Source: Verrucomicrobiales bacterium
Lineage (GTDB): Bacteria; Verrucomicrobiota; Verrucomicrobiia; Verrucomicrobiales; DEV007
Reading direction: 5' to 3'
NCBI GenBank assembly: GCA_030730365.1
Contig: JANQVJ010000040.1
Coordinates: 23,155-87,154, forward strand
Length of the DNA: 64,000 nt
The position numbers were made by a program, and so were the translations under genes. Positions within the stretch are counted from its first letter, which is position 1, and every line of letters starts with the position of its first letter. Under the pieces are notes generated by a model. That model saw only the letters and a program-made list of their open reading frames with translations. It searched no databases and was not told the DNA's origin. Shown here piece by piece: positions 1-8,961 of the stretch.

Positions 1-47
1 CCGCGTCACGGCGCGCCTGACGGTGCAGGGGTTGTAGACAAGCCTGA

Positions 48-1649
48 TCAGAGCACGACGGTGGTCGCGCTCTGGATCCCGGGGATGGCCTCGATCTTTT
101 TCAGGGTCGCGGCATCAACGGCGGAGTCGACGTTGAGAATGCTGAGAGCCTGACCGCCGACCTTGTTCCGGCTGAGGGACATGTTGGCGATGTTGATGTT
201 GCCTTCACCGAGGACACGACCGATCGCACCGACGACGCCGGGGGCGTCGGTGTTTTCAAAAATGAGGAGGTTGCCTTCAGGGCTGGCGTCGATGTTGTGC
301 TCCTGGATTTTGACGATGCGGGGCTGGCTGCCGAAGAAGGTGCCGGCAACGATGACGTTTTCTTTGGCGTTGCCGACGGTCACGGTGATGAGATCGGTGA
401 ACTCGCAATCCTCGGCGGGGCGGCTCTCGGTCACACGGATGCCGCGGCCTTCGGCGAGGGAGGTCGCGTTGAGGTAGTTGGCCGAGCCCGAGGTTGAGCC
501 GGTCTCGAGGAATCCCTTGAGGGCCGAGCGGGTCACGAGGGTGGTGTCGACTTCACTGACTTTGCCGGTGAACTCGATGCGGAAGAAGTCGGACTGGTTC
601 GGAGCAATCTGGCTGACGAGTTTGCCGAGCACTTCGGAAAGGCTGAGGTAGGGCCCGATCAGCTTCAGAGTGGTCTCGTCGAGGTTGGGCATGTTCACCG
701 CATTGATGACTTCGCCGCGGAGGAGCCGGTTCGTGATGGCCTCGGCGATCTCGATCCCGACATTTTCCTGAGCTTCCTCGGTGGAGGCACCGAGATGGGG
801 GGTGAAGACCATTTCGGGACGGGTGAGGAGTTCGTAGTCATCGGCGGGCGGCTCGATCTCGAAGACGTCGAGGGCGGCTCCGGCAACTTTCCCCGACTTG
901 ATCCCTTCGAGGAGGGCGGCTTCGTCGATGAGTCCGCCGCGGGCGCAGTTGATGATGCGGACGCCGGTCTTCATCAGTTTGATCCGGGCCTCGTTGATGA
1001 GGTGGGTCGTCTCGGGCGTCTTGGGCATGTGGAGGGTGATGAAGTCGGCCTGGGCGACGGCCTCGTCCACGGTCTCGTAGAGTTCGACGCGCATGGCTTT
1101 GGCCTTGCTCGCGGCGAGGTAGGGATCGTAGGCGACGACACGCATTCCGAAGCCCATGGCGCGGCGGGCGAACTCGCCCCCGATGCGGCCCATGCCGAGG
1201 ATGGCGAGGGTTTTGTTGTAAAGCTCAACCCCGGCGTAGGCTTTGCGGCCTTCTTTGAAACGGCCTTCGGTAACGGACTGATGCGCCTGCGGGATGTGGC
1301 GGGCGAGCGACATCATGAGGGTGAAGGCGTGCTCGGCCGTGGAAATGGTGTTGCCTGCGGGGGTGTTCATGACGACGACCCCGTGCTTCGTGGCGGCGGG
1401 GATGTCGATGTTGTCCACCCCGACCCCGGCCCGACCGATGGCGCGGAGGACGCCGGCCCCGGCCTCGATGACGGGGGCGGTGATCTTGACGCCGGACCGC
1501 ACGATGATGCCTTCGTAATTCGGCGCGAGGGCGATCAGTTCGGCTTCGCTGAGACCGAGCTTGATGTCCACTGCGAGGCCGGAGGACTTGAGGTGCTCAA
1601 TACCTTTTTCTGAAATGGGATCGGCGACGAGGACTCTGCGTTGGCTCAT
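48..1649 (-). CDS. serA: D-3-phosphoglycerate dehydrogenase
   Basis: This 533-residue protein catalyses the first step of serine synthesis, NAD-dependent oxidation of 3-phosphoglycerate in the cytoplasm. The N-terminal catalytic half carries the Rossmann glycine motif LGMGRIGGEF, the substrate and hydride-transfer region with GVGVDNID and NCARGGLIDE, and the catalytic His in HLGASTEEAQ. The middle part is the ASB intervening domain of long (type 1) SerA, and the last about 75 residues are an ACT domain (FENTDAPGVVGAIGRVL), the usual serine-sensing module. The length matches the long form. It starts at an ATG and is divergent from the transporter at 1797. The identification is secure; serine feedback is inferred from the ACT domain. 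Confidence 0.97.
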   Translation of the reverse strand: MSQRRVLVADPISEKGIEHLKSSGLAVDIKLGLSEAELIALAPNYEGIIVRSGVKITAPVIEAGAGVLRAIGRAGVGVDNIDIPAATKHGVVVMNTPAGNTISTAEHAFTLMMSLARHIPQAHQSVTEGRFKEGRKAYAGVELYNKTLAILGMGRIGGEFARRAMGFGMRVVAYDPYLAASKAKAMRVELYETVDEAVAQADFITLHMPKTPETTHLINEARIKLMKTGVRIINCARGGLIDEAALLEGIKSGKVAGAALDVFEIEPPADDYELLTRPEMVFTPHLGASTEEAQENVGIEIAEAITNRLLRGEVINAVNMPNLDETTLKLIGPYLSLSEVLGKLVSQIAPNQSDFFRIEFTGKVSEVDTTLVTRSALKGFLETGSTSGSANYLNATSLAEGRGIRVTESRPAEDCEFTDLITVTVGNAKENVIVAGTFFGSQPRIVKIQEHNIDASPEGNLLIFENTDAPGVVGAIGRVLGEGNINIANMSLSRNKVGGQALSILNVDSAVDAATLKKIEAIPGIQSATTVVL

Positions 1650-1796
1650 GGTGGTGTTTTTCTAATTTGAAGGCGGGAAGTTAGGGGTGCTGGGCGGGGA
1701 CGCAAGGGCGAACTAACCTCGAATCGCGAAAGCTCGCGGACGGGAAATGACCGCTTTTCGCTTGCGAATCGTCGGCAAAATGGTCTCTGATGCGGG

Positions 1797-2756
1797 ATGC
1801 TTCGCCTTATTTCTGTGCTGACTTCCGCTTTTCCCCTCTGGATCGTGCTCTGTAGCGGTCTGGCACTCTTCGTGCCTGAGTGGTTCACCTGGTTCAAAGG
1901 GACCTACACGGTATGGGGACTGGGGGTGATCATGCTCGGGATGGGGCTGACATTGAGCTTTGATGATTTCAAGGGTGTCCTCACGATGCCGCGGGCGGGT
2001 TTCATCGGAGTAGGCTGCCAGTTTATCATCATGCCCCTGATGGGATGGGGGGTCGCGACGTTGCTGCGCCTCTCGGAGATCGACCCGCTGCTCTCGGTTG
2101 GTCTCATCCTCGTGGCCTGCTGTCCGGGCGGAACGGCTTCGAATGTAGTCGCTTTCCTCGCCCGGGCGAATGTGGCGCTCTCGGTCATGATGACGGTGCT
2201 CTCGACTTTCGCCGCGATCCTTCTCACCCCCATCCTCACGAAGTGGATCGCGGGCACGCTGGTGGAGGTGGATGCATGGGCCCTCTGCCTGAGCACGATG
2301 CAGGTGGTGCTGGTGCCGGTGCTGCTGGGGCTGCTCCTGAACCGCTACCTGCCGGCGATGAGTCGAAGAATCGCCCCGGTCTCACCGCTCATTTCGGTGA
2401 TCGCCATCGTTCTCATCGTGGCGAGTGCGATCGGGCAAAACCGTGAGGTCGTGTTGGAGTCGGGCTGGCGTCTCCTCGCGGCCCCGGCGCTGCTGCATCT
2501 GGGCGGGTTCGGGCTCGGCTATGTCGCGGCCCGGCTTTTCCGCCTCTCCGAGGAAAGCAGTCGCACGATCTCGATCGAGGTGGGGATGCAGAACTCGGGG
2601 CTCGGCACCCACCTCGCAACGAAACATTTTCCCGGCACGGTCGCGCCGGTACCCTGTGCGATCAGCGCGGTCTACCACTGCATCATCGGCAGCCTCCTCG
2701 CGGGCTACTGGCGGATGAATGGGCCTGCCCTGGGATCGGATCAGCCACCGGAGTGA
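1797..2756 (+). CDS. bile acid:sodium symporter family transporter
   Basis: The 319-residue protein is almost wholly hydrophobic with about nine to ten predicted membrane segments, as in the BASS (SBF, PF01758) family. Family signatures seen are GMGLTLSFDDF near residue 50, the CCPGGTASNVVAFLARANVALSV-type region around residues 105-130 (split substrate/sodium crossover motif) and EVGMQNSGLGTHLA near residue 263. Members move organic acids such as pantothenate, ketopantoate, pyruvate or bile acids; the substrate here cannot be told. The start is an ATG with no clear Shine-Dalgarno sequence. Its last 16 bases overlap the end of the convergent PilT-type gene. Confidence 0.9.
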   Translation: MLRLISVLTSAFPLWIVLCSGLALFVPEWFTWFKGTYTVWGLGVIMLGMGLTLSFDDFKGVLTMPRAGFIGVGCQFIIMPLMGWGVATLLRLSEIDPLLSVGLILVACCPGGTASNVVAFLARANVALSVMMTVLSTFAAILLTPILTKWIAGTLVEVDAWALCLSTMQVVLVPVLLGLLLNRYLPAMSRRIAPVSPLISVIAIVLIVASAIGQNREVVLESGWRLLAAPALLHLGGFGLGYVAARLFRLSEESSRTISIEVGMQNSGLGTHLATKHFPGTVAPVPCAISAVYHCIIGSLLAGYWRMNGPALGSDQPPE

Positions 2757-3829
2757 CCGACATTTTGATACTCGGCGGGGAGGGCCTGGCGGAAGCGGGA
2801 CTTGTCGATCGCTTTCATGTAAGCCTCGAGAGCAGAGACCTGACCGGAGAGCATCTTCTGCCAGATGGCGTCGTCCATGAACTGCATCCCGTACTCTTTA
2901 CCGCCGGTGATGATGTCGTAAAGTTTCTGGGTTGCTCCCTCGCGGATCACGGAGGTGACGGCCGGGGTAGAAACGAGGATCTCGTTCACCGCGACACGAC
3001 CTTCCTGGTCATCGCGCTTGAGGAGGAGCTGGGCGACGACGCCGCGGAGCGAGCCGGCGAGCATGGTGCGCACCTGCGACTGCTGATCCGAGGGGAAGAC
3101 ATCGACGAGACGGTCGACGGTCTTGCGGGCGTTGTTCGTGTGCAGGGTGCCAAAAACGAGCAGACCGGTCTCGGCCGCAGTGAGGGCAAGCGAGATGGTT
3201 TCGAGGTCGCGCATTTCCCCGACGAGGACGATGTCGGCGTCTTCCCGCAGGGAGGCGCGCAGTCCGTCGGCGAAGGAGGGGCAGTGGATCGGCACTTCGC
3301 GCTGTGAGATGGTGCTCTTCTTGTTGTTGTGCACGAACTCGATCGGCTCTTCCACGGTGATGATATGGCGGGCGTAGGTGCGATTGATGTAATCGATGAT
3401 CGCCGCGAGGGTCGTCGATTTTCCCGAGCCAGTCGGGCCGGTCACGAGGACGAGTCCGCTCCGCATGTCACCGAAGCTCTCGATCGTTTTGGGAACACCG
3501 AGGTCGTCGATGGTCTTGATCTTGGTCGGGATGAGACGAAAGACGGCACCGAGTCCGTTGTTTTGTTTGAAGTAGTTGCAACGGAAGCGCGACTGCACAT
3601 CCATCTCGTAGGCAAAATCGAGATCGCCTTTCTGGAGGAAACGTTCGTAGGCGCCTTCGTCGCAGATCTCGCGCAGCATGTAGTCGAGCGTGGCGTGCTC
3701 GAGGATGCCGTCGGCGATGGGGGAAATTGCGCCGTGGGCCCGCATTTTTGGAGGCTGTCCTTCGCTGAGGTGAAGGTCCGAACCGCCGGTGGCGACGAGG
3801 TGCTGAAAGTATTGGTCAATGACTGCCAT
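2741..3829 (-). CDS. PilT/PilU-type retraction ATPase
   Basis: A 362-residue hexameric secretion-type ATPase that would power type IV pilus retraction at the inner membrane. It shows an N-terminal PAS-like region starting GGSDLHLSEG, Walker A GPTGSGKST near residue 130, Asp box EEPIEF, Walker B DADIVLVGEMRD and the His box FGTLHTNNA. The C-terminal region reads STPAVTSVIREG, a variant of the PilT AIRNLIRE motif, and ends with a PilU-like tail. It lies 41 bases downstream of a second PilT paralogue in the same direction, so the two are probably one transcript. No pilin or assembly gene is in the window. It could equally be called PilT2 or PilU. Confidence 0.93.
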   Translation of the reverse strand: MAVIDQYFQHLVATGGSDLHLSEGQPPKMRAHGAISPIADGILEHATLDYMLREICDEGAYERFLQKGDLDFAYEMDVQSRFRCNYFKQNNGLGAVFRLIPTKIKTIDDLGVPKTIESFGDMRSGLVLVTGPTGSGKSTTLAAIIDYINRTYARHIITVEEPIEFVHNNKKSTISQREVPIHCPSFADGLRASLREDADIVLVGEMRDLETISLALTAAETGLLVFGTLHTNNARKTVDRLVDVFPSDQQSQVRTMLAGSLRGVVAQLLLKRDDQEGRVAVNEILVSTPAVTSVIREGATQKLYDIITGGKEYGMQFMDDAIWQKMLSGQVSALEAYMKAIDKSRFRQALPAEYQNVGHSGG

Positions 3830-3870
3830 GGAAAAAAGAGGTATAAAGAAAATGGAAAATGAGGAGGATC

Positions 3871-4950
3871 TTAACCGAGCACCGTCTTGAGGTTGCCGCG
3901 ATCGATGGCGCGTCCGAGGGCTTCTTCTTTGGAGATGGCGCCTTCGTGGTAGAGTCTCGCGAGGGCGTCGTCCATCATGATCATGCCGACGTTTTTGCCG
4001 GTCTGCATGACCCCGGGGAGCATGAAGGTTTTGCCATCACGAATGAGGGCGGAAACCGCGGGCGTGTTGACGAGCAACTCGAGGGCGAGTTCGCGTCCGG
4101 TGCCGTCCTTTTTCGGGACGAGCTGCTGCGAGATGACGCCGCGGAGTGATTCCCCGACCATGATGCGGATCTGCTCGCGCTGCTCGGTGGGGAACACGTC
4201 GAGGATACGGTCGAGGGTCCGCGCGGCACTGCCGGTGTGGAGGGTCGCGAGCACAAGGTGACCGGTCTCCGCTGCGGTGATCGCGAGCGAAATGGTCTCG
4301 AGGTCGCGCATTTCACCGACCATGATGATGTCGGGATCTTCCCGCAGGGCGGCGCGCAGGGCCTGGGAGAAACTGTCGGTGTGGGTATGGACCTCGCGCT
4401 GGTTCACGTGGCAGCCTTTGGACTCGATGACATACTCGATCGGATCTTCGAGGGTGATGATGTGGTCGTTGCGGTGGGTGTTGATCTCGTTGATGAGGGC
4501 GGCGAGAGTAGTCGATTTGCCCGAACCGACCGCACCGGTGACGAGGACGAGTCCGTTGTGGTATTCGAGGAGCGGCTTGATCGCATCGGGCAGACCGAGT
4601 TCGTCCATCGTCTTCAGCTGGGTGCTGATGACACGGAAGACCATCTCCCATCCGAGACGGGTCTTCACGACCGAGGCGCGGAATCGACCGATCGACGGGG
4701 CATAGGCAAAGTCAACGTCGCCCTTTTCATCGAGGCGGTGCATCTCGTGCACGGGTAGATATTGCCGGGCAAGCTTCTCGGTGTCCTCGGCAGTGAGGAG
4801 CGCGGAGTTTTCCCAGATCGGCTGGAGCAGACCAAAGCGCCGCCATTTCGGAGGGGCATTCGGGGCAAGGTGGACATCGGATACGTTGTACTCCTGCGCG
4901 AGCTTCAGGTATTCATCGACGTGGCCTAAGACTTGGACTAAATCGGACAT
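3871..4950 (-). CDS. pilT: PilT-type retraction ATPase
   Basis: A 359-residue paralogue of the neighbouring ATPase. It has the N-terminal segment YNVSDVHLAPNAPP, Walker A GAVGSGKST, Asp box LEDPIEYV, Walker B DPDIIMVGEMRD, His box LATLHTGSA and the C-terminal NTPAVSALIRDGKT followed by QTGKNVGM, which is close to classical PilT. It is the upstream gene of the pair and begins at an ATG preceded by an A-rich stretch rather than a Shine-Dalgarno sequence. The pair probably forms a retraction module in which one ATPase needs the other, as known for PilT and PilU, but which is which is not certain from sequence alone. Confidence 0.93.
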   Translation of the reverse strand: MSDLVQVLGHVDEYLKLAQEYNVSDVHLAPNAPPKWRRFGLLQPIWENSALLTAEDTEKLARQYLPVHEMHRLDEKGDVDFAYAPSIGRFRASVVKTRLGWEMVFRVISTQLKTMDELGLPDAIKPLLEYHNGLVLVTGAVGSGKSTTLAALINEINTHRNDHIITLEDPIEYVIESKGCHVNQREVHTHTDSFSQALRAALREDPDIIMVGEMRDLETISLAITAAETGHLVLATLHTGSAARTLDRILDVFPTEQREQIRIMVGESLRGVISQQLVPKKDGTGRELALELLVNTPAVSALIRDGKTFMLPGVMQTGKNVGMIMMDDALARLYHEGAISKEEALGRAIDRGNLKTVLG

Positions 4951-5186
4951 AGTAAAAAAGAAAAGGGAGCTGATCGGGATCGTTTACAATAGCCCGGTAA
5001 CCGGTGGGCTTGGAATTTGGTCTCCGGACCCCCGCTCGGGAAACCGGTGCAGACGGAGTATTCTGATTGGACGGGGGGCAGGCAAGCGAAAAAGCAAATA
5101 TTGAGAAGCTTTCGCAGACCGGTGCGGCGGCATCACGGGGCTGAATTTCTCTTGCAGAAGGAGCCGGGATCTGACAACTCTGTTCT

Positions 5187-6047
5187 GTGAAATACGCAGG
5201 CGGTTCTCTTATTTTTCTTGTGGTCTTCGTCGCGGTGGGCATCGCGATGCACGCAGGCCTCTATGGTAGACCAGGCATCTTTGTGTGGTCGATGGAAGAA
5301 AATCCTGCGACCGGGAAGTCGGCGCTGGTGAGGACGAAGCTCGAGGTGGAGACGGCAGTGGAGACAGCTCCCGCATCCGAGGTCTCGCTCGCAGCGGGCG
5401 CCGCCGAGCCCGCCGGTGATGCCGCACCGGCTGAGGAGACCGCTCCTGCGGAGAAGGCAGCCGATGTGAAAGGCGATGCCGGAGAGCTTGTCCTTTTCGA
5501 CGGGAAAACGCTGGGGAACTGGCAGACGACACAGTTCGGGGGCGAGGGGGACGTCTTCGTCGATGAGGAGGGTAACCTCGAACTCGGCTTCGGAGCGGTC
5601 ATCACCGGGGTCAATTGGAAGGGGGGAGTCCCCGCCACTTCGAACTACGAGATCTCACTTGAGGCGATGAAACTGGACGGGAACGACTTTTTTCTCGCCC
5701 TCACCTTCCCAGTAAAGGACAGCCACGCGACTTTTGTGGTGGGGGGATGGGGCGGCGGTGTCGTCGGGATCTCCAGTGTCGACGATCTCAATGCCTCGGA
5801 AAACGAGACGATGAATATCGAAGGTTTTGAAAAGGATGTTTGGCACAAAATCCGCGTTCGAGTAACCGACAACAAGTTGCAGGCCTGGATCGGTGAGGAT
5901 CAGAAAGTCGATCTCGAACTCGAGGGGAGGAAGATCAGCCTGCTTCCGGGGGACATCGAACTCTCGGTCCCGATCGGTATCGCCGCCTATCAGACCCGCG
6001 CCCGTTATCGGAATATCATCTGGCGAAATCTTGATTCCGCAGAGTGA
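5187..6047 (+). CDS. membrane-anchored DUF1080 (concanavalin-like) protein
   Basis: A 286-residue protein with a GTG start, a single N-terminal membrane helix (about residues 6-26), an Ala/Glu/Pro-rich linker (about 50-90) and then a DUF1080/3-keto-disaccharide-hydrolase-type beta-sandwich beginning LVLFDGKTLGNWQ. Typical family features are the FDGK motif, the internal WKGG and the end YRARYRNIIWRNL-like pattern. DUF1080 proteins are very common in Planctomycetes and Verrucomicrobia, are exported and are linked to carbohydrate metabolism, but activity here is not known. It is transcribed away from the pilT pair, across a 236-base gap in which I see no gene. Confidence 0.8.
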   Translation: MKYAGGSLIFLVVFVAVGIAMHAGLYGRPGIFVWSMEENPATGKSALVRTKLEVETAVETAPASEVSLAAGAAEPAGDAAPAEETAPAEKAADVKGDAGELVLFDGKTLGNWQTTQFGGEGDVFVDEEGNLELGFGAVITGVNWKGGVPATSNYEISLEAMKLDGNDFFLALTFPVKDSHATFVVGGWGGGVVGISSVDDLNASENETMNIEGFEKDVWHKIRVRVTDNKLQAWIGEDQKVDLELEGRKISLLPGDIELSVPIGIAAYQTRARYRNIIWRNLDSAE

Positions 6048-6107
6048 TTTTTTCGGGCATATTCTCAGTCTTGCGAGAGAAGGCTGAAGGAAGGAAATGA
6101 CGATTTA

Positions 6108-6249
6108 CTGATGGAAATTATAAAATTGTCAAAAATTAAAATTATAGGCTCCTTAATTATCAACTTTTTGAACGAAACGCTTGACCCTCGGTCAATATGT
6201 TGTCTGGATTATTAAAAAATGTGAGGAACTCCTTTAAACCTCTCAATTT
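6108..6249. promoter_or_regulatory. AT-rich intergenic block with TTGACC inverted repeat
   Basis: This stretch is strikingly AT-rich for a GC-rich genome, with runs such as AATTATAAAATTG and ATTATTAAAAAATG. It contains a perfect inverted repeat TTGACC-CTC-GGTCAA at 6181-6195, which could be an operator or overlap a -35 element, though I could not pair it with a convincing -10 at normal spacing. It lies just upstream of the winged-helix/nuclease-like gene and probably holds its promoter. Inference from composition and position. Confidence 0.35.
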
Positions 6250-6285
6250 TTGACGACCCTCAACTCACTTGCCCACTCATTATTT

Positions 6286-7323
6286 ATGAATCTTCGCGAC
6301 CAACTGAAAGAAATTCTTCCCGATATCCTCCCCCGGAATCCCGCTCAGGCGATCAAGGGGACGGAGCTCATCGAGTTGGTCAAGCACCGCCTCAAGCAGG
6401 ATTATTCAGACGCTACTCTTCGCTACCATTTTTCGATCATGTCCTGTGACCCTTCTTCGCCCATCGCGAAGGTCGAGCAGGGGCAGGGCTATTACCTGCG
6501 GACGGCGACAATCCACACGATGAACAGCGCGCGGAACATTTTCCGTTTGGGCGATGGCGGTAACGGATCAGGGGCTCTCATGGGCACGGCCGAGATGGAT
6601 CAGGCGCTCGGGCGTGCTTCGAAGTTCCGAGCCGTGGTGCAGCGCTACCTCGAGTCAGTGCAGCAGTTTCCCTTCGTCTTTGAAGAGTCCTTTTCAAGCA
6701 ATGCCGAGGCGAATCGCTGGCGTATCCCGGACCTCGCCGTGGTCGACTGGCTTACCGCCGAGAGCTCGGACGAGTCGGTCACGATGGACAAGCGCAAGCT
6801 GGAGATCCACCGCCGCATGGGCGAGTCACCTCTCCGTATCTCCAGCGTGAAACTCCGCCTTGAGCTCAATCGCGACACCCTCCTCGAAGATCTCTTCCAG
6901 TGCCTCTCCGCCTCTGAGTGGGCAAATGTCGGCGAGCTCCTCGTCGCCGCCTCGATCGACGATCAGCAGATTCTGGAAGAAGTGAATCGCTTCGCCTCCC
7001 GTCACGGGATCGGCGTGATCAGCTTTGGCCTTGATGCCGACATCCTCGACGACATGCCCGAACCGGCCGCGATCGAGAATCTGCTCCCCCGTGAGTTTGA
7101 CTCCATCGTCAGCCTTCTCCGCATTCGTCGTCACACCACCCCGGCTCCCGGACGTAATCACGACTGGCAGCACATTTCCACCGTTGCTACTGGCAATGCG
7201 GATTTTGCCCGCTTCGAGAGTTGGATCTCCCGCAGTCTTCTTGAAGAGCGCGTCATCACGGCCCGAGAGTTCGACGACCTCGGGCGCAGTGCCGCCAGGG
7301 CGGCACGTGAGTATGTGGCCTGA
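6286..7323 (+). CDS. winged-helix protein with REase-like domain (COG2958-like)
   Basis: A 345-residue cytoplasmic protein if the ATG at 6286 is used; a TTG at 6250 would add 12 residues, but the extension looks like leader sequence. Residues 1-75 resemble a winged helix (TELIELVKHRLKQDY through ATLRYHFS to GQGYYLR). The later part has the order of a restriction-endonuclease-like fold: FPFVFEESF, WRIPDLAVVDW, a strand ISSVKLRLELN, then LFQCLSASEWANVGELLVA and HGIGVISF. That tail strongly recalls the HrgA/COG2958 group, in which I remember an E-x-K motif where this protein has KLR, so it may lack nuclease activity. The family link is from memory. It is followed by a strong terminator and appears monocistronic. 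Confidence 0.75.
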   Translation: MNLRDQLKEILPDILPRNPAQAIKGTELIELVKHRLKQDYSDATLRYHFSIMSCDPSSPIAKVEQGQGYYLRTATIHTMNSARNIFRLGDGGNGSGALMGTAEMDQALGRASKFRAVVQRYLESVQQFPFVFEESFSSNAEANRWRIPDLAVVDWLTAESSDESVTMDKRKLEIHRRMGESPLRISSVKLRLELNRDTLLEDLFQCLSASEWANVGELLVAASIDDQQILEEVNRFASRHGIGVISFGLDADILDDMPEPAAIENLLPREFDSIVSLLRIRRHTTPAPGRNHDWQHISTVATGNADFARFESWISRSLLEERVITAREFDDLGRSAARAAREYVA

Positions 7324-7365
7324 TATTTTTTTCTTCCTCCCCTTGGTAACAGGAGATTCTATGGG

Positions 7366-7391
7366 AAGGGCGCCCCTCATCGGGCGCCCTT
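7366..7391 (+). terminator. rho-independent terminator
   Basis: A perfect 10-bp GC-rich stem, AAGGGCGCCC (7366-7375) pairing with GGGCGCCCTT (7382-7391) across a six-base loop, followed by a short T-rich run. It ends the transcript of the winged-helix/nuclease-like gene and separates it from the VWA gene. Confidence 0.8.
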
Positions 7392-7417
7392 TCTCGTATT
7401 GCCGGTAAGGGGATTTC

Positions 7418-7456
7418 TTACAAGTTCCTGACAACCCTTTTACAGGGGCATGACAA
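7418..7456. promoter_or_regulatory. four 11-bp-phased TTACA/TGACA repeats (Pho-box-like operator)
   Basis: Four pentamers lie exactly 11 bp apart: TTACA at 7418, TGACA at 7429, TTACA at 7440 and TGACA at 7451. Read on the other strand they are TGTCA and TGTAA units, which is how PhoB-type (OmpR-family) response regulators recognise DNA, with tandem half-sites every 11 bp. The array sits 31 bases before the VWA gene start. A response regulator of that family is encoded at 10948. That it binds here is inference. Confidence 0.55.
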
Positions 7457-7486
7457 CTTTTCCTGCGGGGGCGCGACCTTGTTCCT

Positions 7487-8848
7487 ATGGAAATGAAACG
7501 ATCCCTGATCCTGTCGGCGCTCATTCCGGCCCTCGCCGTGAGCGGAAACCCATTCTTCACGGCGACGCTTCGTGCCTCGGAGGAATCCCTGAAACTGACC
7601 ACCGCGGTCGACCGCCCGCTCCTGCACGAGGGCGGCGGCGAGAGCAAGGTCGTCATCAAGATCGAAGTCGAGGGATGTCGCGCGCCGCAAAAAGCCCGCA
7701 CCCCGCTGAATCTCGCGATCGTCCTCGACCGCAGCGGCTCGATGAGCGGTGGCAAGCTCGAGCAGGCGAAGCAGGCTGCCGCTCTCCTTGTTGATCAGCT
7801 CGACCGCGACGACGTCCTCTCCCTCGTCGTCTACGAATCGGGTGTCGAGGTGGTGAGGCCGGCCGCCCGGGTCGGCGAACAGCATCGCGAAATCAAACGC
7901 CTCATCGAGCGCATCGAGACCGGAGGCAGCACCGCCCTTTACGGCGGTGTCGAGGAAGGCTCGCGGCAGTTGCGCGAGTTTCTTGGAAAAGAGCGCATCA
8001 ACCGCGTCATGCTGCTCTCGGACGGCATCGCCAACGTCGGACCGAGCGACAATCGTGACATTGCCGACCTGGGCACCCGCATCGCCCGGGAGGGGATGTC
8101 CGTCACCACGATCGGACTAGGCAGTGACTACAACGAGACTCTCATGACCGCTCTCGCCGAGGCCAGCGATGCGAACTACTACTACGTCGCCGATATCGAG
8201 AAACTCCCCGAAGTGTTCGAGAATGAACTGGGCGAGCTTAAGAGCATCGTCGCCCGCGACATCATCATCGAGATCCGTTGCCCCGAGGGCGTGCGGCCGC
8301 TCCGTTTTCTCGGCCGGCCCGGCGAGCTGAAATCGGGGACTGAGACGATTACCTTTGCGACCCTCTCGAGCGGTCAGGCGAGGGAACTGTATCTCGAATG
8401 CCTCGTCAGCGGGACCGCTCTCGGCAAGATCAACGAAGTGGCACAGGTCTCGGTGAAATACGCTGACGCCCTCTCCAATATGCCGGTGGAAAAAAACGCC
8501 ACGCCCGTCGTGGTCGGTTACACCAAAGATACCGAACTGGAGACCCGCTCGATCGACAAAGGCATCGCCGCCGAGGCCGCGATCTTTGCCAATGCCGTCG
8601 AGACCGAAAAGGCCATCGCCCTCGCTGACAAGGGTGACGCGGAAGGCTCGCGTCAGCTCCTCGACACGCAGATCCAAAAGCTTAACGAAGCCTTCGCCGC
8701 TGCCCCTGCTGCCCAGCAGATGCAGTTGAGCAAAGAGATCGAAGCCGTCACCGAGGCACGTGAGGAACTCAACGGCGATCAGCTCTCCAAAGAGCAGCGA
8801 AAAAGGCTCTCGAGCGGATCCTGGATGCTGCGCAACTCGAAGCGGTGA
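7487..8848 (+). CDS. secreted VWA-domain protein
   Basis: A 453-residue protein with a signal-peptide-like start (MKRSLILSALIPALAVSG) and a von Willebrand factor A domain from about residue 74 to 250. The metal-ion-dependent adhesion site is complete: D81-R-S83-G-S85, Thr149 in GGSTALYGG and Asp179 in LLSDGIANVG. The C-terminal third is helical and Glu/Ala-rich, like the BatA-linked or inter-alpha-trypsin-inhibitor-like bacterial VWA proteins. It is likely periplasmic or surface-exposed and binds a protein ligand or a divalent metal. A two-component system follows after 113 bases in the same direction, so it may be either a sensor partner or a regulatory target of that system. Confidence 0.85.
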   Translation: MEMKRSLILSALIPALAVSGNPFFTATLRASEESLKLTTAVDRPLLHEGGGESKVVIKIEVEGCRAPQKARTPLNLAIVLDRSGSMSGGKLEQAKQAAALLVDQLDRDDVLSLVVYESGVEVVRPAARVGEQHREIKRLIERIETGGSTALYGGVEEGSRQLREFLGKERINRVMLLSDGIANVGPSDNRDIADLGTRIAREGMSVTTIGLGSDYNETLMTALAEASDANYYYVADIEKLPEVFENELGELKSIVARDIIIEIRCPEGVRPLRFLGRPGELKSGTETITFATLSSGQARELYLECLVSGTALGKINEVAQVSVKYADALSNMPVEKNATPVVVGYTKDTELETRSIDKGIAAEAAIFANAVETEKAIALADKGDAEGSRQLLDTQIQKLNEAFAAAPAAQQMQLSKEIEAVTEAREELNGDQLSKEQRKRLSSGSWMLRNSKR

Positions 8849-8961
8849 GGAATTCAATTTCCCTACGCTTTGAACGCCGCGCCTTTTCGGCTGTATAGAA
8901 TGCCGAAGAGGCGCGATAGTTTCCGCGGAACCTGTTCGGAAATCGTTCCGGAAATCTCCCC

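Noticed and set aside
6181-6195. TTGACC inverted repeat as a -35 box
   Set aside because: No -10 hexamer at 16-18 bases; the nearest TATTAA is 23 bases away. Kept only as a possible operator.
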